Shown here: piece by piece, positions 44,392 to 53,433 of the stretch
Layout of the letters: each line of letters begins with the position of its first letter
How positions within the stretch are numbered: position 1 is the first letter of the stretch
Source: Rhodothermales bacterium
Lineage (GTDB): Bacteria; Bacteroidota; Rhodothermia; Rhodothermales; UBA10348
Assembly: GCA_024711125.1 (NCBI GenBank)
Contig: JANJTM010000038.1
Location: 152,511-216,510 of the forward strand
Direction of reading: 5' to 3'
DNA: 64,000 nt
The notes under the pieces: model-generated
Seen by the model: the letters and a program-made list of their open reading frames with translations, nothing else
What the model was told of the DNA's origin: nothing
Database searches by the model: none
Program-made: the position numbers and the translations under genes

Positions 44392-45897
44392 ATGAAACGC
44401 GACTGGACTTCCCGATCCACCCTGGTCCTCACGGCAGTCGTTCTCGTGCTCGCCAACGTGGTTTCGGTCCGGCTTTTCGGCCGGCTCGACCTGACCGACG
44501 ACCGGGTGTATTCGCTTTCCGAAGCCTCCGTCGAGGCGGTGACCGATCTCGAGGACCCGGTGACCGTGACGGCCTATTTCACGGACGATCTGCCGGCGCC
44601 GTGGGGCAGCAATCGCCGCTTTCTCCAGGACAAGCTGGACGACTACCGGGCGTACGGAGGGTCCGATTTCCAGTATCGCTTCGTGGATCCGGGTGACGAC
44701 GACGAGCGCCGGGCAGAGGCCGAACGCATGGGCATTCCGCCCGTGCAGGTGCAGGTCATCGAGAGCGACAACGTGCAACTCAGGAACGCATGGATGGGCG
44801 TCGTGGTGGAGACGGGCGGAGAGCGGGAGGTGCTGCCCGTCGTCCAGGACCTGTCGACACTCGAATACGACCTGACGAGCGCCATCCGCCGCCTGACCCG
44901 CGTGTCGGTTCCGTCGGTGGGTTTCCTGTCGGGTCACGGCGAGAGTGACCCGGACCGCGACATGCCGACGCTGCGGGAAGCACTGGGACGCAATTACGAC
45001 GTCCATACGGTCACCGCCGATTCGTCGGGACTGAGTCGCCGCCCCGATGCCCTGCTCGTCGTTGCGCCCCGGGATTCCCTCGGGCCCGGCGCCCTGCGGG
45101 CCATCGACGCCTACGTCCGGGAGGGCGGAAGGGTGGCCTTTCTCCTGGACGCCGTGATGGCCGACCTGCAGTCGGGAAGGGCTGAGGCCATGGACGTGGG
45201 CCTGGACACGCTGCTTCGAGCCTGGGGCATGGGCCTGTCGACCGATCTCGTCATGGACCGCCAGTCGAGTGCCGTCACGGTGCAGAGCCAGCAGGGATTC
45301 TTCCAGGTTTCCCGCCGGATCGAGTACCCCTTCTTTCCCATCGCCACCCGGTTCCATCCCGAAAACCGGATGGTCCACCGGTTGCAGCAACTGCTGTTCT
45401 ACTACGTGAGTTCGGTCGACACGACGATCGCCGTGCCCGCCGGGGTCGAGCGGGAGATCCTCGCCGAATCGAGCGACCAGGCCGGACGCCAGCAGGGGTT
45501 CTTCTTCGTGCAGCCCATGGAGGAGCTGTTTCCGCTCGAGGAGGGACCGTTCCCGCTCGCCGTGGCGGGTTCCGGATCGTTCCCGTCGGTTTTCGCGGGC
45601 GGGGTGGGCGAGCCGAGCCGCATCGTGCTGGTCGGCGATGGGGACCTGCTCAACGAGCGGCTGCTGGGGGTGATTCCCGGCAACATCGAGTTCGGACTGA
45701 ACCTCGTGGACTGGCTCGTGCAGGAGGAAGCCCTGTTGTCGATCCGGACGAAATCGGTCGAGCCCCGTTTCCTGGATCCGGTGCCCGACGAGGCGAAGCC
45801 ATGGATCCGCTGGTTCATCCTCGTCGCCCCGGTGCTCCTCGTGATCGGCGTCGGACTTGTACGCTGGCGCGCCCGTAGCCCTCGGGCCGGACGATGA
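44392..45897 (+). CDS. gldG: GldG-like ABC transporter auxiliary membrane protein
   Basis: The 501-residue protein has an N-terminal membrane segment (about 9-27), a large extracytoplasmic part with the ABC-type-transport auxiliary pattern (SLSEASVEAVTDLEDPVTVTAYF split apart; VGFLSGHGE) and a C-terminal membrane segment (about 466-488). This is the GldG topology. It starts 21 nt after gldF. Its role in gliding or secretion is known only in relatives. Confidence 0.83.
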   Translation: MKRDWTSRSTLVLTAVVLVLANVVSVRLFGRLDLTDDRVYSLSEASVEAVTDLEDPVTVTAYFTDDLPAPWGSNRRFLQDKLDDYRAYGGSDFQYRFVDPGDDDERRAEAERMGIPPVQVQVIESDNVQLRNAWMGVVVETGGEREVLPVVQDLSTLEYDLTSAIRRLTRVSVPSVGFLSGHGESDPDRDMPTLREALGRNYDVHTVTADSSGLSRRPDALLVVAPRDSLGPGALRAIDAYVREGGRVAFLLDAVMADLQSGRAEAMDVGLDTLLRAWGMGLSTDLVMDRQSSAVTVQSQQGFFQVSRRIEYPFFPIATRFHPENRMVHRLQQLLFYYVSSVDTTIAVPAGVEREILAESSDQAGRQQGFFFVQPMEELFPLEEGPFPLAVAGSGSFPSVFAGGVGEPSRIVLVGDGDLLNERLLGVIPGNIEFGLNLVDWLVQEEALLSIRTKSVEPRFLDPVPDEAKPWIRWFILVAPVLLVIGVGLVRWRARSPRAGR

Positions 45898-45916
45898 ACC
45901 CGACCGAATCGACGTC

Positions 45917-46441
45917 ATGAAGCGAAATGCCCAACTGATACTCGTTGCCGCGGCGCTGGCCATCGTGGCCTGGTTGGCCGGAGCCTTCGATCCGGACCCT
46001 TCGACGATCGATCTCCCGGACCCCGGAATCCGGTCCGAAAAGATCGGGCGCATCGACGTACGCTCTTCAGGGGGTTCCTTTTCGCTCGTGAGAGGGGACT
46101 CGTCGTGGAGCGTCGCGGGTGAGCCCCCGATGCCGGCCGACACCGCGGTGGTGCTGCGGTTGGTGCGCGATCTGTCGGACCTCGAACTCGCCTCGCTCGT
46201 GTCCCGCACGCCGGACCGGCACGCCCGTTTCGGCGTCGATTCGACGGCTGCCGAGGTCGTGGTCTCGTGGGACGGCCGGGAAACCCGCCTGGTCGTTTCG
46301 ACCCGAGGTCCCGACTACCAGTCCCATTACGTGCGGATCGGCACCGATCCCAGTGTCTATGCAACCCGCGGTCGCCTTACGGTCCTGACCGATCGTGGCC
46401 GGTACGAGGCCCGCATCGATTCGCTTGATTCCCAGCCATGA
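45917..46441 (+). CDS. DUF4340-like membrane-anchored protein
   Basis: The 174-residue protein starts at ATG 45917, has one N-terminal membrane segment (about 5-24; AQLILVAAALAIVAWLAGAF) and an extracytoplasmic beta-rich domain of the DUF4340 type (ADTAVVLRLVRDLSDLELASLVS). DUF4340 genes often follow GldG-like genes, as here. Its stop overlaps the htpG ATG as ATGA. Role unknown, probably part of the same transporter. Confidence 0.7.
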   Translation: MKRNAQLILVAAALAIVAWLAGAFDPDPSTIDLPDPGIRSEKIGRIDVRSSGGSFSLVRGDSSWSVAGEPPMPADTAVVLRLVRDLSDLELASLVSRTPDRHARFGVDSTAAEVVVSWDGRETRLVVSTRGPDYQSHYVRIGTDPSVYATRGRLTVLTDRGRYEARIDSLDSQP

Positions 46442-48333
46442 GTACCGACGAAAAGGAGCCCGGGGTGGAGTCCTACGCCTACCGGGCCGAGATGAAGCAG
46501 CTGCTCCATCTCATCGTGCACTCCCTCTACACGCACCGCGAGGTATTCCTCCGGGAGCTCGTTTCGAATGCCTCGGACGCCCTGAACAAGCTGCGCATCC
46601 GGCAGCTGTCGGGCGAGCCGGTGCTCGATGCCCGGGAGCCCCTGGCCATCGAACTGGCCGTGGACAAGGACGCCGGGGTCCTGACCGTCGAGGACACGGG
46701 GATCGGAATGGGCCACGACGACCTCGTCGAGCGTATCGGCACGATCGCGAGTTCGGGAACGCTGGCCTTCGTGGAGGCGGCCGCCGCCTCCGGAAAGCCG
46801 GTCGACGCCGGCCTGATCGGCCAGTTCGGCGTGGGTTTCTACGCCGCGTTCATGGTGGCCGACCGGGTCGAGATCGAAACCCGCCACGCGGATCCCGACT
46901 CGACGGCCTGGAAGTGGTCTTCCGACGGCTCGGGTACGTTCACGATCGAGCCGTCGTCGCGCACGCGGCGGGGCACGCTCGTGCGACTGCTCCTCCGGGA
47001 GGACGCGAAGGAATTCAGCCAGTCGTGGCGTGTCGAGTCCGTCGTGCGGCGCTACTCGAATTTCGTGGACTTCCCGATCCGCCTCGACGGAAAAGCGATC
47101 AATACCGTCAAGGCGCTCTGGGAGCTGCGAAAGGAGGACGTCTCGGACGAGGAGCGCAAGGAATTCTACACGTTCCACACGGGTGACGACGAGGAGCCGC
47201 TCGGCCACCTGCACCTCAAGGTGGAGGGCCGGGTCGACGCCCGGGCGCTGCTCTTCATCCCGGCCAAGGCTCCCCGGCTCTTTTTTCGCGAGGACGAACT
47301 GCCGGGTCCGCACCTCTACGCGAACCGGGTCTTCATCCAGGACGACTGCAAGCCGCTCCTGCCCGAGTACCTCCGATTCGTGCGCGGGGTGGTGGACACG
47401 GAGGATCTTCCGCTCAACGTGTCGCGCGAGGTCACGCAGGACAGCCCGGTCATGGCCCGCCTGAGGGAGGTCCTGGTCGGAAAGATCCTGGGGCTGCTCG
47501 AAGCCTGGGCCACCGAAGAGCCCGAGCGCCTGGAGCGCTTCACCAAGGCGTTCGGAACGCTCTTCAAGACCGGCCTGTCGAGCGATTTCGCGAACCGCGA
47601 GCGCATCGTCGAACTGCTCCGGTTCGAGTCCACGTCCACCGAGCCGGGCTCGCACACCTCGCTGGCCGCGTACGTGGAGCGGGCGGGAGACGACTCGAAG
47701 AAGATCTGGTACCTCGCCGCCGAAAGCCGTGCCGCGGCCGAGCGCAATCCGAACCTCGAAGGGTTCCGGAAGCGGGGCATCGAGGTGCTGCTGCTGGTGG
47801 ATCCGGTGGACGTGTTCGTCGTGCCGGCCATCGGGCCGTACCGCGAACGCACGCTCGAAAGCATCGACCAGGCCAGGGCCGATCTCGGCAAGGCCCCGGA
47901 GCGCGACGAAGCCGGCAAGGTCCTCGAAGGAAAGGCGTTGTCCAAGCTGATCGACCGGTTCAAGTCGGTGCTCGGGGACGCGGTCGAGGACGTCCAGGCC
48001 TCGGAACGTCTCGTCGAATCGGCGGTGGGTCTCGTGGCCGGCCGCAACACGCTCGACCGACAGACCGAGCGCATGATGCGGCTCATGGGGCAGGACGTGC
48101 CGCCGGCCAAGCGCATTCTCGAGATCAACCCGGCCCACCCGCTCATCCTGAACCTGGATCGCCTGCGTTCGCAGGCCGGAAACGAAGAGCAGATCGAGCG
48201 CGTGATCCGGCAGCTCCACGAAGGCGCGCTGCTGCTCGACGGCTCGCTCGAGAATCCGGCCGACTTCGTTTCCCGAATGACCCGCATGATGGTGGAGGCG
48301 ACCGGCTCGGCCGAGTCGGGAGATCCGGCCTGA
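46438..48333 (+). CDS. htpG: Hsp90-family molecular chaperone HtpG
   Basis: The 631-residue protein has the GHKL ATPase motifs NASDALNKLRIRQLS, DTGIGMGHDDLVERIGTIASSGT split across two blocks, and QFGVGFYAAFMV, followed by the middle and C-terminal dimerisation domains. It assists folding of client proteins. Its ATG overlaps the DUF4340-like stop, so it is translationally coupled to the gld genes, which is unusual for htpG. A strong hairpin follows. Confidence 0.95.
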   Translation: MSTDEKEPGVESYAYRAEMKQLLHLIVHSLYTHREVFLRELVSNASDALNKLRIRQLSGEPVLDAREPLAIELAVDKDAGVLTVEDTGIGMGHDDLVERIGTIASSGTLAFVEAAAASGKPVDAGLIGQFGVGFYAAFMVADRVEIETRHADPDSTAWKWSSDGSGTFTIEPSSRTRRGTLVRLLLREDAKEFSQSWRVESVVRRYSNFVDFPIRLDGKAINTVKALWELRKEDVSDEERKEFYTFHTGDDEEPLGHLHLKVEGRVDARALLFIPAKAPRLFFREDELPGPHLYANRVFIQDDCKPLLPEYLRFVRGVVDTEDLPLNVSREVTQDSPVMARLREVLVGKILGLLEAWATEEPERLERFTKAFGTLFKTGLSSDFANRERIVELLRFESTSTEPGSHTSLAAYVERAGDDSKKIWYLAAESRAAAERNPNLEGFRKRGIEVLLLVDPVDVFVVPAIGPYRERTLESIDQARADLGKAPERDEAGKVLEGKALSKLIDRFKSVLGDAVEDVQASERLVESAVGLVAGRNTLDRQTERMMRLMGQDVPPAKRILEINPAHPLILNLDRLRSQAGNEEQIERVIRQLHEGALLLDGSLENPADFVSRMTRMMVEATGSAESGDPA

Positions 48334-48384
48334 CGACCCGGGCGAAAACCGGGGTCCCGGCTGATGAGGTTCCGCAACGAAGAA

Positions 48385-48410
48385 GGGGGTCCCGGCGAAC
48401 CGGGACCCCC
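48385..48410. terminator. Bidirectional hairpin between htpG and T9SS gene
   Basis: GGGGGTCCCGG-CGAA-CCGGGACCCCC is an 11-bp stem with a stable tetraloop, between convergent genes. A U-rich tail is poor on both strands, but the stem is very strong. Confidence 0.6.
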
Positions 48411-48461
48411 CTCGGGTCTCGCGAACGGAGTGTCCTGAATCCTGCGCGAGAACGTCCGGGA

Positions 48462-50144
48462 TTATTTCATGAGGACCATCTGCCGCGACACCGCACCGGA
48501 GCCCGTGACGAGGCGGTAGAGGTAGACGCCCGACGCCAGGTCCCGCGCCTCGAAGGTCACGCGGTAGGTCCCGGCGGCCCTGGCGTCGTCGACGAGGACG
48601 GCGACTTCGCGTCCGAGCAGGTCATAGACCGACAGGCGGACGTTTTCGGAACGGTCGAGCCCGAATTCGATGGTGGTCGTCGGGTTGAACGGATTCGGGT
48701 AGTTCTGCGCAAGCGAATACCCGTCCGGGATCTCGCCGGCGATGCGCTCGACCCCGGTGGTGACGACCGGCAGGGCACCCGAGAGGGCGGGGCTTCCGGG
48801 GGCGGGCCTTGGGTCGAGGGTGCCGGCGGGCTCGTCGCGGTCGATGCCGCGCAGGGCGGGATCGGCGACCTGGTTGCCGTTGGCGGCGAGGTGGGCCTGG
48901 ACGAACGCCTGGGAGGCGAAGGTCTCGACCGTGTTGCCGGCGCCGAACCGCCACCAGAGGTTGCCCGAGAGCATGAGGTCACCGGCTTCGAGCCGGCGGC
49001 GCGAATCCTCGGGGCGTTCGGCCGACTCGGTGATGTCTTCCACCGTGATGGCGCGTCCGCCGGAGGCGGCCTGGTACTCGGTGAAGATCGAGTTGTAGAT
49101 CTTGCCACCCGAGTTGTCACGGAAGATGATCATCTCGGCGCCGTCGCCCTCGGTGGTGGCCCCGAGGCCCGGACCGATGAAGGTGACGTTCGAGAGGACG
49201 GGGATGGCGAAGGGCGTGTAGAACTCGTTGTTGGTCGCCCCGTCGAATTCGCCGGCGCGGCCGCCCTTGTCGGTGGCGTGGAGGGAGAACCAGAACTGGC
49301 CGCGTCCGCGGAAGCCCTCGTCCCAGTCGAAGGCGTCATCCTCGTTGAAGGCCGAGACGAGGTACTTGGCGTCGACGGTTCCGCCGAACCACTCGAAGCC
49401 GTCGTCGGCCGAGGCGAAGGACTCGACGAATTCGATGACCGTTCCGCGTCCGACGGCGCCGAGGGTCAGGCCCTGGATCTCGTTGCCGGCCTGGTCGCCG
49501 ACGTTGATGCCGGTGTGGCGGATGGAGACGTACCGCAGGATGCCCGAGGAGTCGTTGTCGTCGGTGCCGCCGTAGAGGGCGCGGTCGCCGATGATCTCGT
49601 TGAGGCCCTCGATCTGCTTGGTGCCACCGGCGGTCGGGTTGTTGGTGGTGGCTTGTCCGAGCAGCACGACGCCGCCCCAGAGCCCGCGGTCCTGGTAGGT
49701 GAGCGATCCGTCGTCGAGCACGCTGGTGAAGACGATGGGCCGCGAGGGCGTGCCCTCGGCGAAGAGCTTGGCGCCGCGTCCGATGACGAGGGCCGAGGCC
49801 TGGTTGCCGTTGCCGAGTTCACCCTGGATGACGGTGCCGGGCTCGATGGTGAGCGTGGCGCCCTCCTCGACGAGTACGACGCCGTTCAGCACGTAGATGT
49901 TGTCGGCGGTCCAGCGCACGTTCTCGCCGGCATTGATCGAGGCGTCGGTGACCTGGATCCTGTTCTGGCCCGAGGTCGAGGTCGCCAGGTAGCCCTTCTC
50001 GGCCAGTGCCGTCCAGCCTTCGAGCCAGTTCGAACCGCCGAAGGCGCCGCGGTAGGGCACGGGGCTGAAGAACCCGTCGGTGGACTGCGCTTGGGCCGCT
50101 ATCGGCATCGTCAGCGCGATGAGGAGCAGTAGTCGCTTGAGCAT
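48462..50144 (-). CDS. Secreted beta-helix-like protein with type IX sorting domain
   Basis: The 560-residue protein starts at ATG 50144 with a signal peptide (MLKRLLLLIALTMPIAAQAQ). The body is rich in Gly/Asn/Asp turns and strand repeats (GVVLVEEGATLTIEPGTVIQGE split over two turns), which resemble a right-handed parallel beta-helix. The last 80 residues are a type A T9SS sorting domain (QNYPNPFNPTTTIEFGL, ending in VSRQMVLMK). It should be carried to the cell surface by the type IX system. It follows the TonB receptor on the same strand by 130 nt, so the two may cooperate in binding a substrate. Confidence 0.85.
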   Translation of the reverse strand: MLKRLLLLIALTMPIAAQAQSTDGFFSPVPYRGAFGGSNWLEGWTALAEKGYLATSTSGQNRIQVTDASINAGENVRWTADNIYVLNGVVLVEEGATLTIEPGTVIQGELGNGNQASALVIGRGAKLFAEGTPSRPIVFTSVLDDGSLTYQDRGLWGGVVLLGQATTNNPTAGGTKQIEGLNEIIGDRALYGGTDDNDSSGILRYVSIRHTGINVGDQAGNEIQGLTLGAVGRGTVIEFVESFASADDGFEWFGGTVDAKYLVSAFNEDDAFDWDEGFRGRGQFWFSLHATDKGGRAGEFDGATNNEFYTPFAIPVLSNVTFIGPGLGATTEGDGAEMIIFRDNSGGKIYNSIFTEYQAASGGRAITVEDITESAERPEDSRRRLEAGDLMLSGNLWWRFGAGNTVETFASQAFVQAHLAANGNQVADPALRGIDRDEPAGTLDPRPAPGSPALSGALPVVTTGVERIAGEIPDGYSLAQNYPNPFNPTTTIEFGLDRSENVRLSVYDLLGREVAVLVDDARAAGTYRVTFEARDLASGVYLYRLVTGSGAVSRQMVLMK

Positions 50145-50274
50145 GGTGCTTGGGGGTGGGTTAAAGGCCTTAACGGAGAGTTGATCTGCCGGTATCGATT
50201 CGGTAACAACCGGCCGAAACAAGTCGGGGCGGCCCGTATGGACCGCCCCGGCGTCGTGGGAAGCGAAGAGAGCG

Positions 50275-53223
50275 TCAGAGCGAGTACGAAACTCCCAGCG
50301 AGATCGTGCGGCCCGTTCGGTAGAGCGCGTACACGTACTCCTGGTCCTTGAAGCGCTGGCTGGTGGTGTGGTCCGAGTCGAGCAGGTTCTTTGCCGACAG
50401 CTTCAGGCGCACGCCCGAGCGCAGGCTATGGCTGGCCACCACGTCGAGGGTGGCACGGGAGCGCTCGAAGATATCGGGCGACGCGCCCTCGGAAACCGTG
50501 ACGAGGCGGTCACCGAAGATGTTGTAGATCAGGCTGACGACCGTGGACGCATCCGGCTGTTCGTACGTCAGGTCGAAGTTGAAGAGGTACGGCGACTGTC
50601 CGTCAAGCGAGCGCGTATTGCCGGCGTCCGGATCGGCCGAGCGGATCACGACCATCTCTTCTTCCGGGATCCGGACCTGGCTGCGGACGAGCGTGGCGTT
50701 GGCGCCCACCACGAACCGGGAGAGGAAGGACCGGTCCGCTCCGAGGCGACCCCGACCCTCGACCTCGAGACCGTACACGTCGGCGCGGTCGACATTCTGA
50801 ATCGACATCGAGTTGTTTCCGACCGACGTCTGGATCACGCGTTCGATCGGGTTCTCGAAGCGCTTGTAGAAGCCCGACACCGCGAAGATCTCGCCCGGCC
50901 GCACGAACCACTCCCAGCGCAGGTCGTAGTTGGTGATGAGCGTGCGCTTGAGCCCGGCGTTTCCGCGGAAAACGTAGTCTCCGACGAAGTCGAAGGTGGC
51001 GTACGGCGCCAGTTCGCGGAACGTGGGACGCGCCAGCGTTTTCGTGAAGGCCGTCCGAACGTTCATGCGGTCGCCGAGGGACCAGATCAGGTTGGCCGAA
51101 GGAAGCCAATCCCGGTTCGAAAGCTTTCCGATTTCGAGGGTCGAGTCGCCGGACACCGTCTCCATTTCGGTCGTTTCGTATCGGGCGCCCCCGACGAAAC
51201 GCAGCGAGCGGATCACGGGGACGTCGACCATCGCGTACACCGCCCCGACCGACTGGGTGCCCTCGTAGTTCGAGCGAGGGGAAGAGGCGTCCTTGATGTA
51301 GTTGCCGAACACGACGCGACCGGTCGACGTCGTGTCGATCACGCCGGAAGCCGCGAAGTAGGCGGGAATGTCCCCGCCGAAATTTCCGAACCGTACGCCC
51401 CGACCTTCCTTGTACTCGAAGCGGCGCTCGTTGAAGTCGCGATCCACGTCGATCCGGGCGGCGCCGGCCTTGATCGAGCCGTTGCGGCCGGGGCCGAGCC
51501 TGACCGGAAGCTGAAGGTCGAGCGAGACGTCGCCCGTCGATTCGGAGAGGTCGCGGAAGAACCGCGTCGGGGCCGGATACAACGACGCAGGCGACTGGTA
51601 CAGCGTATCGATGACGCCGTCGGTATCCCGGAGCGTGAAGTGGTTGGAGAAATACCGCAGGTCCGGTTCATACTGCGTGTTGAGCGCGTAGGATGCCTTC
51701 CACTTTGCCGTCAATGGGCCCAGCACGTGTTCGCCCTTGCCCTGGACCGATTCGAGGCGACGCTCCTTGTAGCCCAGGACGCGGGTCTCGAAGGTGGATT
51801 CGCCGGTCAGGTCCGACCAGTAGCCCGCCAGTGACCGCGCTTCGCTCGAGCCGGACTGCGTACGCATGAACGTCGCCGCGAGCGAATGCATGGGATGGGG
51901 CTTGTAGGCCACCGTAGCGAGCCCACCCCAGCTGACCTCGTCACGGCCGTTGCGGTCGTAACCGAGGGTCGTGACCGATTCGGTCGGCGCCGACTGCCCG
52001 AAGTACCGTACCGGGGTCAGGCCGCTGACGCCGTCCACCTGGCCTCCGATGAGTTCCCAGCGTCCAACGGCGCCGTTCTCGTACCCCGAGACCTCGCGAT
52101 TGTACGTCAGGCTCGCGTTGAAGCCGAGCGGACGTCCGGCGAGGAGGACCTGGTTCCCCAGGGCGGCCGAAAACGACCGGCTGAGCGGCGCCTCCCGCGT
52201 CGAGGGTGCCATCACGTTGTTGAACGACTTCGACACCGCGTCGAGCAGTGCGGCCTTTTCCGGATCACGCAACGCTTCGAGTTCGGTCGGAAGCGTTCCG
52301 GCTTCCACGGCGTCGAGCACCGAGGACGGGATGTCGCGTGAACCGTCGTCCATCCCGAGCCAGTCGGTCGCCGAACCGTCGTACAGGATCACGTCAGAGA
52401 ACGTGGACTGGGAGTTGTAGGCGGTCGACGCGGAGAGTTGGAAGGTGAGCCGCTCGGGGAAGTCCTTCGTCGAAACGTCCACCAGGCCGCCGGAGAAGCT
52501 GCCCGGCTTGTCGGGGGTGAAGGTCTTGAGCGTGACGATGTTGTCGAGCAGCGACGACGGGAAAAGATCCAGGTTGAACGCCTTGCGATCCGGGTCGGCC
52601 GACGGCAACGACGATCCGTTGAGCTGGGTGAGCGCGTACCGGTCTCCGAGACCGCGGATATAGACGTACTTGCCGCCGAGCACCGAGGCGCCGGTCACCT
52701 TCGACATGGCGGACGCGGCGTCGCCGCTTCCGCTCCGGGAAATGGTCTCGGCACTGATCGCATCGCTCATGGCGACCGACTTCTGGCGCGCGCGAAGCAG
52801 CGTCGCGTCGGAATCGAGGATCGCCCGGGCCTCGACCACCACTTCCTCGAGATCGAACGATTCGGGCTCGAGCGCCAGGTCCACGCGGGTGGCGAAGCCG
52901 GCCTGGACCTCGACGTCCGAGACGATGGCGGTCGTGTAGCCGATGTACCGGATCTCGAGCGTGTACAGGCCGGGATCGAGTCGCGCGATCTCGTATCGCC
53001 CGTCGAGATCGGTCGAGGTGCCTACCGTCGTGCCGCGGATGACGACATTCGCGCCGATCAGGGCCTCGCCCGTATCGGCGTCGACCAGGAATCCGAAGAT
53101 GCTTCCCGCTTCGGGGGTGGGCGACGGCTGCGCTTGTGCCGCGATCGGCAGGAGGAACAGCAGGGCAGCGAGAAGCGACCCACGAAGGAACGGGGTCTCG
53201 GGGCCGCCGGAGGTATTTTGCAT
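50275..53223 (-). CDS. TonB-dependent outer-membrane receptor
   Basis: The 982-residue protein has a signal peptide (about 16-33), a carboxypeptidase-regulatory-like domain (about 42-120; SIFGFLVDADTGEALIGANV), a plug domain (about 145-250; GKYVYIRGLGDRYALTQLNG) and a beta-barrel to the C-terminus (ends SLGVSYSL). It imports a substrate using TonB energy. The plug type is not the SusC kind and no SusD gene is adjacent. Upstream lie 11-bp phased repeats and a putative -10 element. The substrate is unknown. Confidence 0.9.
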   Translation of the reverse strand: MQNTSGGPETPFLRGSLLAALLFLLPIAAQAQPSPTPEAGSIFGFLVDADTGEALIGANVVIRGTTVGTSTDLDGRYEIARLDPGLYTLEIRYIGYTTAIVSDVEVQAGFATRVDLALEPESFDLEEVVVEARAILDSDATLLRARQKSVAMSDAISAETISRSGSGDAASAMSKVTGASVLGGKYVYIRGLGDRYALTQLNGSSLPSADPDRKAFNLDLFPSSLLDNIVTLKTFTPDKPGSFSGGLVDVSTKDFPERLTFQLSASTAYNSQSTFSDVILYDGSATDWLGMDDGSRDIPSSVLDAVEAGTLPTELEALRDPEKAALLDAVSKSFNNVMAPSTREAPLSRSFSAALGNQVLLAGRPLGFNASLTYNREVSGYENGAVGRWELIGGQVDGVSGLTPVRYFGQSAPTESVTTLGYDRNGRDEVSWGGLATVAYKPHPMHSLAATFMRTQSGSSEARSLAGYWSDLTGESTFETRVLGYKERRLESVQGKGEHVLGPLTAKWKASYALNTQYEPDLRYFSNHFTLRDTDGVIDTLYQSPASLYPAPTRFFRDLSESTGDVSLDLQLPVRLGPGRNGSIKAGAARIDVDRDFNERRFEYKEGRGVRFGNFGGDIPAYFAASGVIDTTSTGRVVFGNYIKDASSPRSNYEGTQSVGAVYAMVDVPVIRSLRFVGGARYETTEMETVSGDSTLEIGKLSNRDWLPSANLIWSLGDRMNVRTAFTKTLARPTFRELAPYATFDFVGDYVFRGNAGLKRTLITNYDLRWEWFVRPGEIFAVSGFYKRFENPIERVIQTSVGNNSMSIQNVDRADVYGLEVEGRGRLGADRSFLSRFVVGANATLVRSQVRIPEEEMVVIRSADPDAGNTRSLDGQSPYLFNFDLTYEQPDASTVVSLIYNIFGDRLVTVSEGASPDIFERSRATLDVVASHSLRSGVRLKLSAKNLLDSDHTTSQRFKDQEYVYALYRTGRTISLGVSYSL

Positions 53224-53295
53224 GACGTCTTGGGAGCCCGCGGAGCTCTGGCGGCCAGGGACCGCAGACGGGCAAGGGTGGATTCAGGACGGCCG

Positions 53296-53303
53296 CAAGA
53301 GTA
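53296..53303 (-). promoter_or_regulatory. Putative -10 element for the TonB receptor gene
   Basis: TACTCTTG on the minus strand lies 72 nt before the receptor ATG, just downstream of the phased repeats. It is a weaker match to the shared element. No -35 was found, which would fit activator-dependent expression. Confidence 0.35.
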
Positions 53304-53311
53304 CCCCCGGT

Positions 53312-53353
53312 GTGTTACCGCCGTGTTGTCGGAGCGTTACGATCGGGTAACAC
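53312..53353. promoter_or_regulatory. 11-bp phased direct/inverted repeats before TonB receptor
   Basis: TGTTAC (53313-53318 region, read from 53313), TGTTGT (53324-53329), CGTTAC (53335-53340) and the inverted GGTAAC (53346-53351) follow at 11-bp intervals. The outermost copies form a perfect 8-bp inverted pair GTGTTACC/GGTAACAC. The 11-bp phase is like PhoB/OmpR-family boxes. The array starts 9 nt upstream of the putative -10 element of the receptor gene and ends 80 nt before the divergent MFS gene. Confidence 0.5.
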
Positions 53354-53433
53354 CCGCTTCACATGGCATTCCTACGAGGGCGTAGTGCGAAACCTCACGG
53401 GATTCCGGCTGTAGCAACGACCACCTCACCCCG

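Noticed and set aside
50145..50274. Riboswitch-like leader before the T9SS gene
   Set aside because: The GTTAAGGCCTTTAAC region is only a short near-palindrome; no known riboswitch core was recognised.
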